64,000 bases of DNA from an uncultured Aliiroseovarius sp. GTDB lineage: Bacteria > Pseudomonadota > Alphaproteobacteria > Rhodobacterales > Rhodobacteraceae. Numbering within the stretch: the stretch's first letter is position 1; the number at the start of each line of letters is the position of its first letter. The stretch covers positions 62,001 to 126,000 of the forward strand of contig NZ_CANMFT010000009.1 of assembly GCF_947497285.1 (NCBI RefSeq). Direction: 5' to 3'. Position numbers and translations under genes: made by a program. The notes beneath the pieces were generated by a model, which was not told where the DNA came from, did not search any database, and saw only the letters and a program-made list of their open reading frames with translations. Shown one piece after another: positions 33,363-42,017 of this stretch.

Positions 33363-33536
33363 GTGGTCTCAGAGAGCATTTCCGTGGCTGCTGAAGCGAA
33401 TGCGTATGACGCGTGGTTTCGCGCGCAGGTAAAGGCCGCGCTTGAGGATGCACGCGCTGGAACTTCACAGGTTCAGGTAATGCAGGCCGCGCAGGCTTTG
33501 ATTGATGCGACGCGTCAGGGCCAATCCAAGCCCTGA
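33363..33536 (+). CDS. Small stability-determinant/antitoxin-like protein
   Basis: 57 residues from a GTG at 33363. The pattern EANAYDAWFRAQVKAALEDARAG...QVMQAAQALID resembles plasmid stability determinants that precede ParE/RelE toxins (typically xxYDAWFRAKVxxAL). No toxin gene follows; the next gene is the strawberry-notch protein. It may be an orphan or a truncated remnant at the edge of the inserted cargo. Confidence 0.5.
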   Translation: MVSESISVAAEANAYDAWFRAQVKAALEDARAGTSQVQVMQAAQALIDATRQGQSKP

Positions 33537-33599
33537 GCAAGCCTTGGAGGTCAGTGTGGTCTGATCCCGCCACCCTGAAAAGCGAAAGCGGGCTTTTTG

Positions 33600-33630
33600 T
33601 CCTTTGGAATTCAGACCCTGATCCAAAGGA
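33600..33630 (+). promoter_or_regulatory. Hairpin covering the ribosome site of the strawberry-notch gene
   Basis: TCCTTTGG (33600-33607) pairs perfectly with CCAAAGGA (33623-33630); the right arm is the Shine-Dalgarno sequence, nine bases before the ATG at 33639. Formation of the stem would lower translation. Confidence 0.45.
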
Positions 33631-33638
33631 AAATCCCC

Positions 33639-36600
33639 ATGTCCAAGCCCAAACCGGCAAACCCGGCTTTCCCAATCTCTGACACTGATCTCGCAAATGC
33701 CATCGCGCAAATCGGCGCGGAGATCGACCACCAACCCCTGCGCAGTTCAGCGCTCGCGCGTATCATGCGCGAGACGTTTCATGGCAGCGATGCCGGCGGT
33801 GCCTGGGACTGGCGCATGGCCTATGACCTGATGCAGGCCGCGGCTGTTCAGGTGCTGCTGCGTGGGGACGGCGCGGCAGGTGATATCGCCGCTGCAAGGC
33901 TGCTTGCCTCGCGGCTCCTGACGGAAACCCGCCGCTCCGAGCAGCAGATCCGGCTGCAGCAGTTTTCCACGCCGCTGCCATTTGCGGCGCTGGTCTTGCA
34001 GGCCACGGCGATCCGCAAGGGCGAGACCGTTCTGGAGCCCTCGGCGGGCACCGGTGCACTGGCCGCTTTCGCCGCCCGGGCTGGTGCCACGCTTTTGCTC
34101 AACGAGATCGACCCCTCTCGCCAGCGCCTCCTGCGCGCGGTTTTCGGCGGAGAGGTCACAGGCCATGACGGCGAGCATATCGATGATCTGCTGCAGACGC
34201 CGGTTCTACCCGACGTCGTGGTGATGAACCCGCCCTTCGCCTCATCGGTCGATCGCTCCCAAGACAAGCACATCGCCGCCAAACATCTCGTCGCGGCTGC
34301 CAAGCGTCTCGCGCCCGGTGGGCGGCTGGTGGCGATCATGCCGCCGGGATTCACACCCGAACGCGATGCCGCGCATTGGTCCCGCGCCTGCGGTCTCCTG
34401 ACGCTGCGACTGGCGTTGACGATGCCGGGGCAGGTCTACCGCAAACTCGGCACCTCTGTCGAAACCCAGCTGATGGTCTTCGACAAGGTGCAGGAGGACG
34501 GCGAGATGATCCGCGTCCCTGTGCGGGATCTGGATGAAGCCTTGGCATATGTTGATGCTGTGGCCTCAACCCGGACCGAGATGCGCCCCGCCCAACGGGC
34601 GGCAGCGGTTACTGCTGCGCGACCGACCGTTGCACCATCTGCCCCGCGCAAGACCGCCGCTGCGCCTGTTGCGGCCTCCAAACCCCGGGCCAATGCCGTC
34701 CGTCCGCTCAGCTTCACAAGCTTTGAGACCCCTCGCGACAACACGCCGGTCTCGGACATCTATGCGCGCTACCGTCCGCAGCGGATCGAGATCGCGGGTG
34801 CGCAGGAACATCCCACCCCGCTCGTCGAGAGCATCGCCATGGCCTCGGTTGCCCCGCCGATGCCCTCAAACACGGTCAGTGATGACTTGCGCCTGCCCGC
34901 ACGGTTGATCGAGGAGGGAGACCTATCCGAGGCGCAGCTGGAAACCATCATCATGGCGCATGATGCCCATGGGCGTGATCTGCCCGGTCGGTTTACAATC
35001 GATGACGACCAGACCAAGCTGACGCGCGCCGATGATGATCCGGACGCACGGGCCTATCGCCTTGGCTATTTCCTCGGCGACGGCACCGGTTGCGGCAAGG
35101 GCCGCGAATGCGCCGGGCTCATTCTCGTGAACTGGCTTTCCGGACGCAGAAAGGCGATCTGGGTCTCCAAATCCGCCACGCTCATCGAGGACGCCATCCG
35201 CGACTGGACCGATCTCGGCGGCTCGCCAGCCGACATCCAGCCGCTCTCCAAATGGAAACCGGACCAGTCCATCCCGATGGGCGACGGTATCCTTTTTGTC
35301 ACCTACGCCACGCTGCGGTCCGCGGGCAAATGCGGCACCACGCGACTGAGCCAGATTCTCGACTGGATGGGCGAAGACTTCGACGGCGTGCTGGCTTTTG
35401 ATGAGGCCCATGCCATGCAGAACGCGGCAGGGTCCGAGCAGGGCAGGGGGGTCAAACCCTCCCAGCAGGGCCTTGCTGGCCTGCGGCTGCAACTGGCCGC
35501 CCCGCGCGCTCGTGTCTTCTACATCTCGGCTACGGGGGCCACGAGCGTCTCGAACCTCGCCTATGCCGCGCGTCTCGGTCTCTGGGGGCAGGGCCCCGAA
35601 TACCCCTTCCCAAGCCGCGAGAGCTTCGTTTCTGCGATGGAAGCCGGCGGCGTGGCTGCCATGGAGGTGGTCGCGCGTGATCTCAAGACGCTCGGGCTCT
35701 ACACGGCGCGTGCCCTCAGTTTTGATGGGGTGGAGTATGACGTGCTCGAACACGCGCTGACCCCGGCCCAGATCGAGATCTACGACGCATACGCGGGTGC
35801 TTTTCGGATGATCCACCACAATCTCGAAGCGGCGCTGACTGCGACCGGCGTCAACGACGCCTCGGGCGAGACCAATGCGTCGGCTGCTCACGCCTCGGCC
35901 AAGTCCCGCTTCGAGAGCACGAAACAGCGCTTCTTCAACCATCTCCTGATGGGCATGAAAGCCCCGACCATCATCCGCGCGATCAAGGACGATCTGGCGG
36001 CGGGCAAGGCTTGCGTCATCCAGGTGGTTTCGACAGGCGAGAGCCTGCTGAAACGCCGGCTTGAGACGATGGACCCCGAGGATGAACTCGTCGAGGGTGC
36101 CTTGACGCCGCGCGATTACGTCCTGGGCTACCTCGAACAGGCCTTCCCGATCCATGCGCAAAAGCTGGTCGAGGTCGACGGCAATATGGTGGCGGAACCC
36201 TTGCGGGATGAGACCGGCGCGCTCGTCGTCTCGCGCGAGGCGCTCGCCCTGCGCGATGCGGCCATGATGGAGTTGATGACGCTGGCGCCGATCCCCTCGG
36301 CGCTCGATCAGATCCTCTGGGCTTTTGGCGACGAGGCCGTCGCAGAGGTCACGGGTCGGTCCATCCGCCCTTTGAAGGCCGAGGATGGTCATCTCTTCAT
36401 CGAGAAGCGCGCCGCCAGCAGCAATTCATCCGAGACCCAAGCCTTCATGGACGGCGAGAAGGATATCCTTATCTTTTCCGATGCGGGCGGGACGGGCCGG
36501 TCCTATCACGCGGCGCAAACGGCGAAGAACCAGAAACGGCGGCGGCACTATCTTCTGGAGCCCGGCTGGCGCGCGGATGCGGCCATCCAGGGGCTCGGGC

Positions 36601-37901
36601 GCACGCATCGCTCGGCTCAGGTCAGCGCGCCCTTCTTCCGGGTCTGCACCTCGGATGTGCATGGCGAAAAACGCTTCACCTCGACTATAGCCAAGCGCCT
36701 CGACCAGCTGGGGGCCTTGACCAAGGGTCAGCGCGAGACCGGCTCGCAAGGCATGTTCCGCGAGGAGGACAATCTCGAAAGCCCGATCGCGCGAGCGGCG
36801 CTGCGTGGGTATTTCGCCGATCTTGCCGCCGGGCGCGCTGAGGCGATGGGCTACGAGAGCTTCACCGACTGGACCGCCCTGCGGCTGATCGACAAGGACG
36901 GGGTGCTGCTCGAGGAGCTGCCGCCGATCCAGCGGTTTCTCAACCGAGTTCTGGCCCTTCCCATCCACATGCAGAACGCACTCTTTGCCGAGTTCATGCG
37001 CCGGATTGCCGATCAGACTGAACGGGCGCGCGCGGCGGGCACGCTCGATCTCGGCGTCGAAACCCTGCGCGGCGAAAAGATCGAACAGGTCTCCACGGAG
37101 GATCTCTGGACCTGCCCGAAATCCGGCGCCGTGACGCGGATCATCGGACTTGAGGTGACGGACCCAGTGTATGTCCTGGGCGCCAAAGAGGCCATATCGC
37201 GCAATCCCGACAAGCTGCCGATGGTTAACCGCGTCTCCGGTCGCGCGGCGCTCATCTCGGCGCGGCCCATGCAGATGTATGACGAGGACATCGTCACGCT
37301 GATGCGCAAGGCGGTGCGGCCAAACGGGTCGAGCTATCTCGAAGAGGCACGGTTTGAGTCCTCGGCTTGGGAAGAGATCGACAGGCCTGAGTTCGCACGT
37401 CTTTGGGATGCCGAGGCTGCGTCCCTGCCAAAAACCACCACGACCAAGCTCTACCTGCTGACCGGGCTGCTGCTGCCGATCTGGAAGGATATTCCGACCA
37501 CCAATGAGCGCATCTACCGGGTCACGCCCGATGGGGCGACCGCCATGATCGGGCGCACGCTGAGCGAGGAAGGGGCGGCCGCGCTGCGCGCCCGCTTCCT
37601 CGTCTCCAATCCGCAAACGCCACAGGAGATGTTGACCGCCGCCCTCGGCACCACCGCGCCTGTCGATCTGGGCCGGGGTCTGACCCTGACCCGTCGCCGT
37701 GTCGCAGGCGAGATGCGCCTCGAGCTGGGCGGCGCGGATCGGGGCATGATTGATGGCCTCAAGGCAATGGGGTGTTTCACTGAGATCATCGCCTTCCAGC
37801 TGCGGGTGTTCCTGCCGCACGGGGACGGGATCGACGCGGGAAGCATTCTGGCCCGGATCGTGGGGCAGCGAGCCGCTAGAGCAGCAGAACAAGCCGCCTG
37901 A
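33639..37901 (+). CDS. Strawberry-notch family methyltransferase-helicase
   Basis: 1420 residues from the ATG at 33639. The N-terminal SAM-dependent methyltransferase has VLEPSAGTGALAAFAARAG (about 131) and the N6-adenine-type catalytic NPPF (about 194). After a linker comes an SF2 helicase: Walker A GDGTGCGKGREC (about 481), DEAH in LAFDEAHAMQN (about 586), motif III-like ISATGATS (about 630), then the strawberry-notch C domain with DAGGTGRSYHAAQ (about 948) and RTHRSAQVS (about 987). Such fused enzymes on plasmids probably modify and remodel incoming DNA; function is not established experimentally as far as I know. Confidence 0.92.
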   Translation: MSKPKPANPAFPISDTDLANAIAQIGAEIDHQPLRSSALARIMRETFHGSDAGGAWDWRMAYDLMQAAAVQVLLRGDGAAGDIAAARLLASRLLTETRRSEQQIRLQQFSTPLPFAALVLQATAIRKGETVLEPSAGTGALAAFAARAGATLLLNEIDPSRQRLLRAVFGGEVTGHDGEHIDDLLQTPVLPDVVVMNPPFASSVDRSQDKHIAAKHLVAAAKRLAPGGRLVAIMPPGFTPERDAAHWSRACGLLTLRLALTMPGQVYRKLGTSVETQLMVFDKVQEDGEMIRVPVRDLDEALAYVDAVASTRTEMRPAQRAAAVTAARPTVAPSAPRKTAAAPVAASKPRANAVRPLSFTSFETPRDNTPVSDIYARYRPQRIEIAGAQEHPTPLVESIAMASVAPPMPSNTVSDDLRLPARLIEEGDLSEAQLETIIMAHDAHGRDLPGRFTIDDDQTKLTRADDDPDARAYRLGYFLGDGTGCGKGRECAGLILVNWLSGRRKAIWVSKSATLIEDAIRDWTDLGGSPADIQPLSKWKPDQSIPMGDGILFVTYATLRSAGKCGTTRLSQILDWMGEDFDGVLAFDEAHAMQNAAGSEQGRGVKPSQQGLAGLRLQLAAPRARVFYISATGATSVSNLAYAARLGLWGQGPEYPFPSRESFVSAMEAGGVAAMEVVARDLKTLGLYTARALSFDGVEYDVLEHALTPAQIEIYDAYAGAFRMIHHNLEAALTATGVNDASGETNASAAHASAKSRFESTKQRFFNHLLMGMKAPTIIRAIKDDLAAGKACVIQVVSTGESLLKRRLETMDPEDELVEGALTPRDYVLGYLEQAFPIHAQKLVEVDGNMVAEPLRDETGALVVSREALALRDAAMMELMTLAPIPSALDQILWAFGDEAVAEVTGRSIRPLKAEDGHLFIEKRAASSNSSETQAFMDGEKDILIFSDAGGTGRSYHAAQTAKNQKRRRHYLLEPGWRADAAIQGLGRTHRSAQVSAPFFRVCTSDVHGEKRFTSTIAKRLDQLGALTKGQRETGSQGMFREEDNLESPIARAALRGYFADLAAGRAEAMGYESFTDWTALRLIDKDGVLLEELPPIQRFLNRVLALPIHMQNALFAEFMRRIADQTERARAAGTLDLGVETLRGEKIEQVSTEDLWTCPKSGAVTRIIGLEVTDPVYVLGAKEAISRNPDKLPMVNRVSGRAALISARPMQMYDEDIVTLMRKAVRPNGSSYLEEARFESSAWEEIDRPEFARLWDAEAASLPKTTTTKLYLLTGLLLPIWKDIPTTNERIYRVTPDGATAMIGRTLSEEGAAALRARFLVSNPQTPQEMLTAALGTTAPVDLGRGLTLTRRRVAGEMRLELGGADRGMIDGLKAMGCFTEIIAFQLRVFLPHGDGIDAGSILARIVGQRAARAAEQAA

Positions 37902-38023
37902 AAAGTCAAAGCGGGCTTCCGGTCGGGCGTCGCGGATCGGGGTTTGCCGGTCTGCGCTTACCGGGCGCGCGCTGACCAATGCCACGCCCGGCCCCCCCCA
38001 AATTCAGACGAGAGGACAGACCC

Positions 38024-38410
38024 ATGACCAATCCCCAGATCGACTATGCCGCGATGGCGGCTCAGTTGCGCGCGGAGCGCGAAACCACCTTGAAGGCGAC
38101 CCGAGCGGAGCTGCTCGCGCAACTACGTGCGCTTGGCATCAGCGGGGTCACTGCCGAATACGAAGGCTATGGCGACTCCGGCAATGTCGAGGATGTGACG
38201 GTGCAGCCTGCAGAGGTCCAACTGCCGGAGGCGCTTGCCACAGAGGTTGGCGATTTCGCCTGGTCGCTCGCCTATCATCATCACCCGGGGTTTGAAAACA
38301 ACGAGGGCGGCTACGGCACGCTGACCTGGGACATAGCACTAGACAGCATCACCCTCGATCATGCCGACCGCTATGTCGAATGCTCGCACAGCTATGACGA
38401 GGGGCTGTGA
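38024..38410 (+). CDS. DUF6878-like plasmid protein
   Basis: 128 residues from the ATG at 38024 after GAGAGGACAG. A helical N-terminus (AERETTLKATRAELLAQLRALGI) is followed by VTAEYEGYGDSGNVEDV and the characteristic WSLAYHHHPGFENNEGGYGTLTWD with an HHH cluster, ending YVECSHSYDEGL. Family number is from memory. Co-occurs with strawberry-notch genes. Confidence 0.7.
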   Translation: MTNPQIDYAAMAAQLRAERETTLKATRAELLAQLRALGISGVTAEYEGYGDSGNVEDVTVQPAEVQLPEALATEVGDFAWSLAYHHHPGFENNEGGYGTLTWDIALDSITLDHADRYVECSHSYDEGL

Positions 38411-38411
38411 G

Positions 38412-38873
38412 ATGGCCCATCCGCTTCATCATGCTGAAAGCTCTGCCCGGAAATTCGGCGGGGTGCCGTCTGACTATCAGGCTGTGCACGATTGGTTTGA
38501 CGCCTCGAAAGAGCATCTCGCGCTCTTCACGCACCGAGCCATGCGCCACCACGCTCAAGGCCTGTTCGAGGCCGAACGTGTCTTCGGCCTGACCCTGACC
38601 AATAGCGCAGGTCGAGAGATCCCCGTGCGCTGGATCGGCGAGCAGCATGTCCGCGAAGACTGTCAGGGCCGCATTCCGAGCATGGCGGACTGGCTTCGAC
38701 GGATCCAGCCTGAGCCATGGATGGCAAATGGCCACATCGACCGGCATGTCGGCAATGAGCCCTGCGGCGACCCAAGGGTTGCCTGGGCCTCCGAGGTCGC
38801 CGCCGGAAGAACGGTTCTTGGCCTGAAGGATTGGATGGCGTCGCGCGCGACGCAAGCCACGCAAAGCGCCTGA
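38412..38873 (+). CDS. DUF6915-like plasmid protein
   Basis: 153 residues, start one base after the previous stop. Pattern: MAHPLHHAESSARKFGG, VHDWFDASKEHLALFTHRAMRHHAQGLFEAERVFG, IPVRWIGEQHVREDC, GRIPSMADWLRRIQ. The many His (HPLHH, HRAMRHHA, GEQHV) suggest a metal site. I recall the family as DUF6915; function unknown. Only one base separates it from the preceding gene, so both are probably co-translated. Confidence 0.75.
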   Translation: MAHPLHHAESSARKFGGVPSDYQAVHDWFDASKEHLALFTHRAMRHHAQGLFEAERVFGLTLTNSAGREIPVRWIGEQHVREDCQGRIPSMADWLRRIQPEPWMANGHIDRHVGNEPCGDPRVAWASEVAAGRTVLGLKDWMASRATQATQSA

Positions 38874-38973
38874 CAGCTCTTGGCCGTTTGCCAAACGAAT
38901 ACTGCATGGAAGCCCGGTTGGACGATCGGGCTTCTTGCATCGTTTCCCCACCATTCTTCTTGAGGAGGATCGC

Positions 38974-39276
38974 ATGACACTCGAAGACATCAAGGCGGCC
39001 GTCGATGCCGGCCAGACCGTGCATTGGGCCAATACCGGCTACGTTGTCCACAAGGACCGGCTTGGGCAGTACCTGATCACCTATGTGCCGAACGGCAGCT
39101 GCATCGGTCTGACCGACCAGGAAGGGCAACGGTTGAACGGCAAAGAGGCGGAGTTCTTCATCGCGCGGTCGGAGGACAGCGTTGAAAATTCGGGCAGCCA
39201 ATCAAGACCAGACGGGCAGGGGAGGGGCGTAGCACCCGGAGGCGCGGGGGCCTTCCCACTCGGACGGCAGCTCTGA
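38974..39276 (+). CDS. Small hypothetical plasmid protein
   Basis: 100 residues from the ATG at 38974 behind GAGGAGGAT, a strong ribosome site. The first 65 residues are well patterned (LEDIKAAVDAGQTVHWANTGYVVHKDRLGQYLITYVPNG), the rest is Gly/Pro-rich and may be disordered. No known family. Confidence 0.65.
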   Translation: MTLEDIKAAVDAGQTVHWANTGYVVHKDRLGQYLITYVPNGSCIGLTDQEGQRLNGKEAEFFIARSEDSVENSGSQSRPDGQGRGVAPGGAGAFPLGRQL

Positions 39277-39296
39277 CCCGTGGGCGGGGCTGAAAG

Positions 39297-39328
39297 GAAA
39301 GCAGGCTTTCTGATTTGTGATCCCTCAA
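39297..39328 (+). repeat. Shared leader module upstream of the DUF736 gene
   Basis: GAAAGCAGGCTTTC at 39297-39310 followed by GTGATCCCTCAAG at 39317-39329. The same order of blocks (stem ending GGCCTTTT, then GTGATCCCTGAAG) precedes the ParB-like gene near 26316-26347. Confidence 0.5.
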
Positions 39329-39401
39329 GGGGTCGAGAAAGCAATCCCGGATGCGCTGGCAAGAACGTCAGGCACCGAACAATCTGAAAAGGAACCATCC
39401 C

Positions 39402-40130
39402 ATGTTCGCAGGAACCCTCACCCGCAATGTCGAGACCGCAGCCGCTCAGTACACCGGCATGATCCACTCGACGCGCTTTGACATCGCCATCCAGTTGGAG
39501 GCGCGGGCCAAGATGTCCGAACGCAGCCCGGATTTTGACGTGACGGCAGTCAACAAATCCGGTCGCAAGGTGCGCATCGGCACGGCCTGGAACGAGACCG
39601 GCAATACCAGCGGCAACCCCTACGTCTCGATGCAGATCGATGTCGGCTTGGGCCCGTTCCGGGTCAACGCGGTGCAGACGAAAGAGGCGCGCGCGACCCA
39701 AAGCGGCGAATTCGAGATCATCCCGCTGGTCTCGAACGGCCTGATGAAGTCCGGCTCGATCTCGGGCGAGTTGACCGCCATGGACGCTGACAACGCCTTC
39801 ACCGGCTACATCGCCAACATGATGTTCGATCTGGAGTTCATGCTGATCGAGAACAGCTACAAATCCGAGGAGACCCACCCGGATTACCGCGTCGAGGTCA
39901 GCTCGCCCCGGGGCACACCGATCCGCGTCGGCTCGGCCTGGATGGCCAAAAGCAGCCGCACGGGCAATGACTACCTGTCACTGCTGATCAACACGCCTGA
40001 TGGCGACCTGCGCGTCAACGCCGTGCAGAACGAAGAACAGCGCGGCGGGCAGACCTTCTCGATCATCCCGTTCATCGACAGCGGTGAGCAGCCGCAGGAC
40101 GCGGGCGCGGGGCTCTCCTTGGTCGCCTAA
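39402..40130 (+). CDS. Tandem DUF736 protein
   Basis: 242 residues from the ATG at 39402 after GAAAAGGAA. It contains two related halves: FDIAIQLEARAKMSERSPDFDVTAVNKSGRKVRIGTAWNETGNTSGNPYVSMQID and FDLEFMLIENSYKSEETHPDYRVEVSSPRGTPIRVGSAWMAKSSRTGNDYLSLLI, each followed by RVNAVQ. Ordinary DUF736 proteins are about 100 residues with one copy. They are typical of conjugative or mobilizable alphaproteobacterial elements; function unknown. A strong terminator follows. Confidence 0.85.
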   Translation: MFAGTLTRNVETAAAQYTGMIHSTRFDIAIQLEARAKMSERSPDFDVTAVNKSGRKVRIGTAWNETGNTSGNPYVSMQIDVGLGPFRVNAVQTKEARATQSGEFEIIPLVSNGLMKSGSISGELTAMDADNAFTGYIANMMFDLEFMLIENSYKSEETHPDYRVEVSSPRGTPIRVGSAWMAKSSRTGNDYLSLLINTPDGDLRVNAVQNEEQRGGQTFSIIPFIDSGEQPQDAGAGLSLVA

Positions 40131-40164
40131 TCGGCGCGCGAGGGGGAGACGATCTGAACCCAAA

Positions 40165-40195
40165 GGGGAACCGTGGGATCACGGTTCCCCTCTTT
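40165..40195 (+). terminator. Rho-independent terminator after the DUF736 gene
   Basis: GGGGAACCGTG (40165-40175) and CACGGTTCCCC (40180-40190) form a perfect 11-bp stem with a GGAT tetraloop, followed by TCTTT. Confidence 0.85.
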
Positions 40196-40286
40196 CCGTG
40201 TCCGTTGGCGTGAAGGACGCCACCCGCTTGCGATCAGGTGTAAATGTGATGCATAAATATATTATCGTAACATCGAGGGCGGGCGC

Positions 40287-40823
40287 GTGGCGGCTAGATC
40301 AGGGACGGTTCCATGGTTCGAGAGCTTTAATGTTGAGGCAGAGGTTGCAGATCTCCTCGCCCATATCGAGCGCTGCACCGGATTCGCGCTACCCGCCCGA
40401 AAGCGTGAAGTCATCATGACCCATGCAAGGGCGAAGCTCGACAGGACAAGGCAGGCATATCTGGAGGCCAAGGCGGCGGGAAAACCGGTGTCCACATCGC
40501 ACAGGGCTTATCTGACCGACCTGCAGGACACGATCTTCATGGCGATCCCGGAAGAGAACCTCGCGCGGATGCCGCTGAGCGAGCAGGTTCTCAACGACCC
40601 GTCATTTTACGCGGATGCCATGCACCGCGCCGCTGCGATCAGCGAGGATGAGCTTTTCATGGTGCTGTCCTCTTCGCTGAAAGACATGACAGTCCAAGAC
40701 GCCCGGGCCTTCTTCTCGAAGCTTTGGCACGGCACGATCGATGACAATGCCCGTAAATACGCCGAAGCCTTGAAGCGCCCCGAGCGTGAACCGCAGCCCT
40801 TTCGTCCGGGGAACACCGTGTAA
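40287..40823 (+). CDS. Hypothetical protein
   Basis: 178 residues from a GTG at 40287. Predicted helical throughout (VEAEVADLLAHIERCTGFALPARKREVIMTHARAKLDRTRQAYLEAK, then DAMHRAAAISEDELFMVLSSSLKDMTVQDARAFFSKLW). No domain recognised. Placed after the terminator of the DUF736 gene, so it has its own transcript. Confidence 0.6.
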   Translation: MAARSGTVPWFESFNVEAEVADLLAHIERCTGFALPARKREVIMTHARAKLDRTRQAYLEAKAAGKPVSTSHRAYLTDLQDTIFMAIPEENLARMPLSEQVLNDPSFYADAMHRAAAISEDELFMVLSSSLKDMTVQDARAFFSKLWHGTIDDNARKYAEALKRPEREPQPFRPGNTV

Positions 40824-40953
40824 GATCGGAGCCATTCTCTTGGCTTGAGCCGTACCGAGGTTGGCCGCCTCAAACCCCCTTTCCCAAAGGTGGCACCCTG
40901 TGCAGCGCGCGAAAGCCGTTGAAGGCGCTGTGGGGACGTCTACTGTCGCCAAC

Positions 40954-41553
40954 ATGATGAACCGGGATCACATGCGCGCCTTCTTTCGGCGCACCGCGGC
41001 GCTTGTCTCCTTTGTCGCACTGCTCTGGGCGGTTCACCTCCTCAATTGGACTATCGGTTACGGCTTGAACCCGGCCTTCGGCCTGATCCCCCGGCACGTA
41101 AGCGGATTGGATGGTGTCATCGCCATGCCCCTCCTGCATGGAAGTTTCGCGCACCTTATGGCAAATACGCCGCCGCTATTGGTGATGGGTGGGCTGTTGG
41201 TGGCAACGACCACGCGAGCCTTGCTGCCGGTGAACGCCGTGGTGATCGGCCTCGGCGGCGGTTTTGTCTGGCTGTTCGGAAGCTCGGCCATCCATATCGG
41301 CGCGTCAGGGCTCGTCTTCGGCTGGTTTGGCTTCCTCGTCGCGCGCGGCCTCGTGGATCGCTCACTGATCACGCTGGGCGCGACACTGGTGGTCGGTTTG
41401 CTCTACGGTTCCATTCTCTGGGGCGTTCTTCCGGGTCAACCTGGCGTCTCGTGGGAGGCTCATCTGTTCGGCGCTTTGGCCGGCGCGGCCGCTGCATTGC
41501 TTGTGCAAACGCATGTCCATGCGCCGCGCCTCGGCGGCGTCGATCTGGACTGA
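40954..41553 (+). CDS. Rhomboid-family intramembrane serine protease
   Basis: 199 residues, six membrane segments. The rhomboid signature is present: [23 protein letters not shown] (HxxxN region), nucleophile Ser in [15 protein letters not shown] (GASG), and the catalytic His in [12 protein letters not shown]. It should cut membrane proteins within the bilayer. The start MMNRDH is the first Met pair after an unlikely long N-terminal extension. Its substrate is unknown. Confidence 0.88.
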   Translation: MMNRDHMRAFFRRTAALVSFVALLWAVHLLNWTIGYGLNPAFGLIPRHVSGLDGVIAMPLLHGSFAHLMANTPPLLVMGGLLVATTTRALLPVNAVVIGLGGGFVWLFGSSAIHIGASGLVFGWFGFLVARGLVDRSLITLGATLVVGLLYGSILWGVLPGQPGVSWEAHLFGALAGAAAALLVQTHVHAPRLGGVDLD

Positions 41554-42017
41554 AGCGGGCCACCTGTCGTTGCCGGCCCAGACTTGCCGTTCACATAATC
41601 GACGAGCGCTGCAACGCAGCTTCTCCAAACCAGCCGTTCGTGAACTGCGCAGAATTTTCAACAGGGCAATGACCAGGTCAGCGGACATAGCACCAGTTCA
41701 CTCCCTCGCAAGAAATGAGCGTTTACGATCCTAAGCGGACATGGTCTTATCGAGCGCTGCACGAAAATTCTGAAGTCTTGCGACTGCAAGGAGGTCAGCA
41801 AAACTTCAGGAAAGCTGAATCTAGGTTCAAGCGTCTTGGCAGTGACCCAACAATGCGGAAATCGCCATATATAAACCTAACCAATACCACCATCACCCAA
41901 AAAAGCTGTGACGTAAGTTACTGGTGACTGGAGAGACGTTCGCGATCATCTGGACCCATTAACTTCTCTGGAACTTGTGTGGTCGAGGCGGTCAACATTT
42001 CGACCGCCTCGGTTTTA
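41554..42017. other. Intergenic stretch
   Basis: No supported gene. AT-rich compared with its surroundings around 41870-41900. It ends with a strong hairpin (41984-42011). This is the junction between plasmid backbone and the tartrate island. Confidence 0.5.
41984..42015 (+). terminator. Hairpin with T-run at the island edge
   Basis: CGAGGCGGTC (41984-41993) pairs with GACCGCCTCG (42002-42011), followed by GTTTT on the plus strand. It insulates the convergent TRAP permease gene from plus-strand transcription. Confidence 0.75.

Noticed and set aside
33107-33379. Minus-strand 90-codon frame between the HxlR gene and the small antitoxin-like gene
   Set aside because: No recognisable pattern and overlaps a more plausible plus-strand gene; left uncalled.
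34923-37985. Two long minus-strand frames opposite the strawberry-notch gene
   Set aside because: Plus strand has methyltransferase and helicase motifs in order; the minus frames have none.
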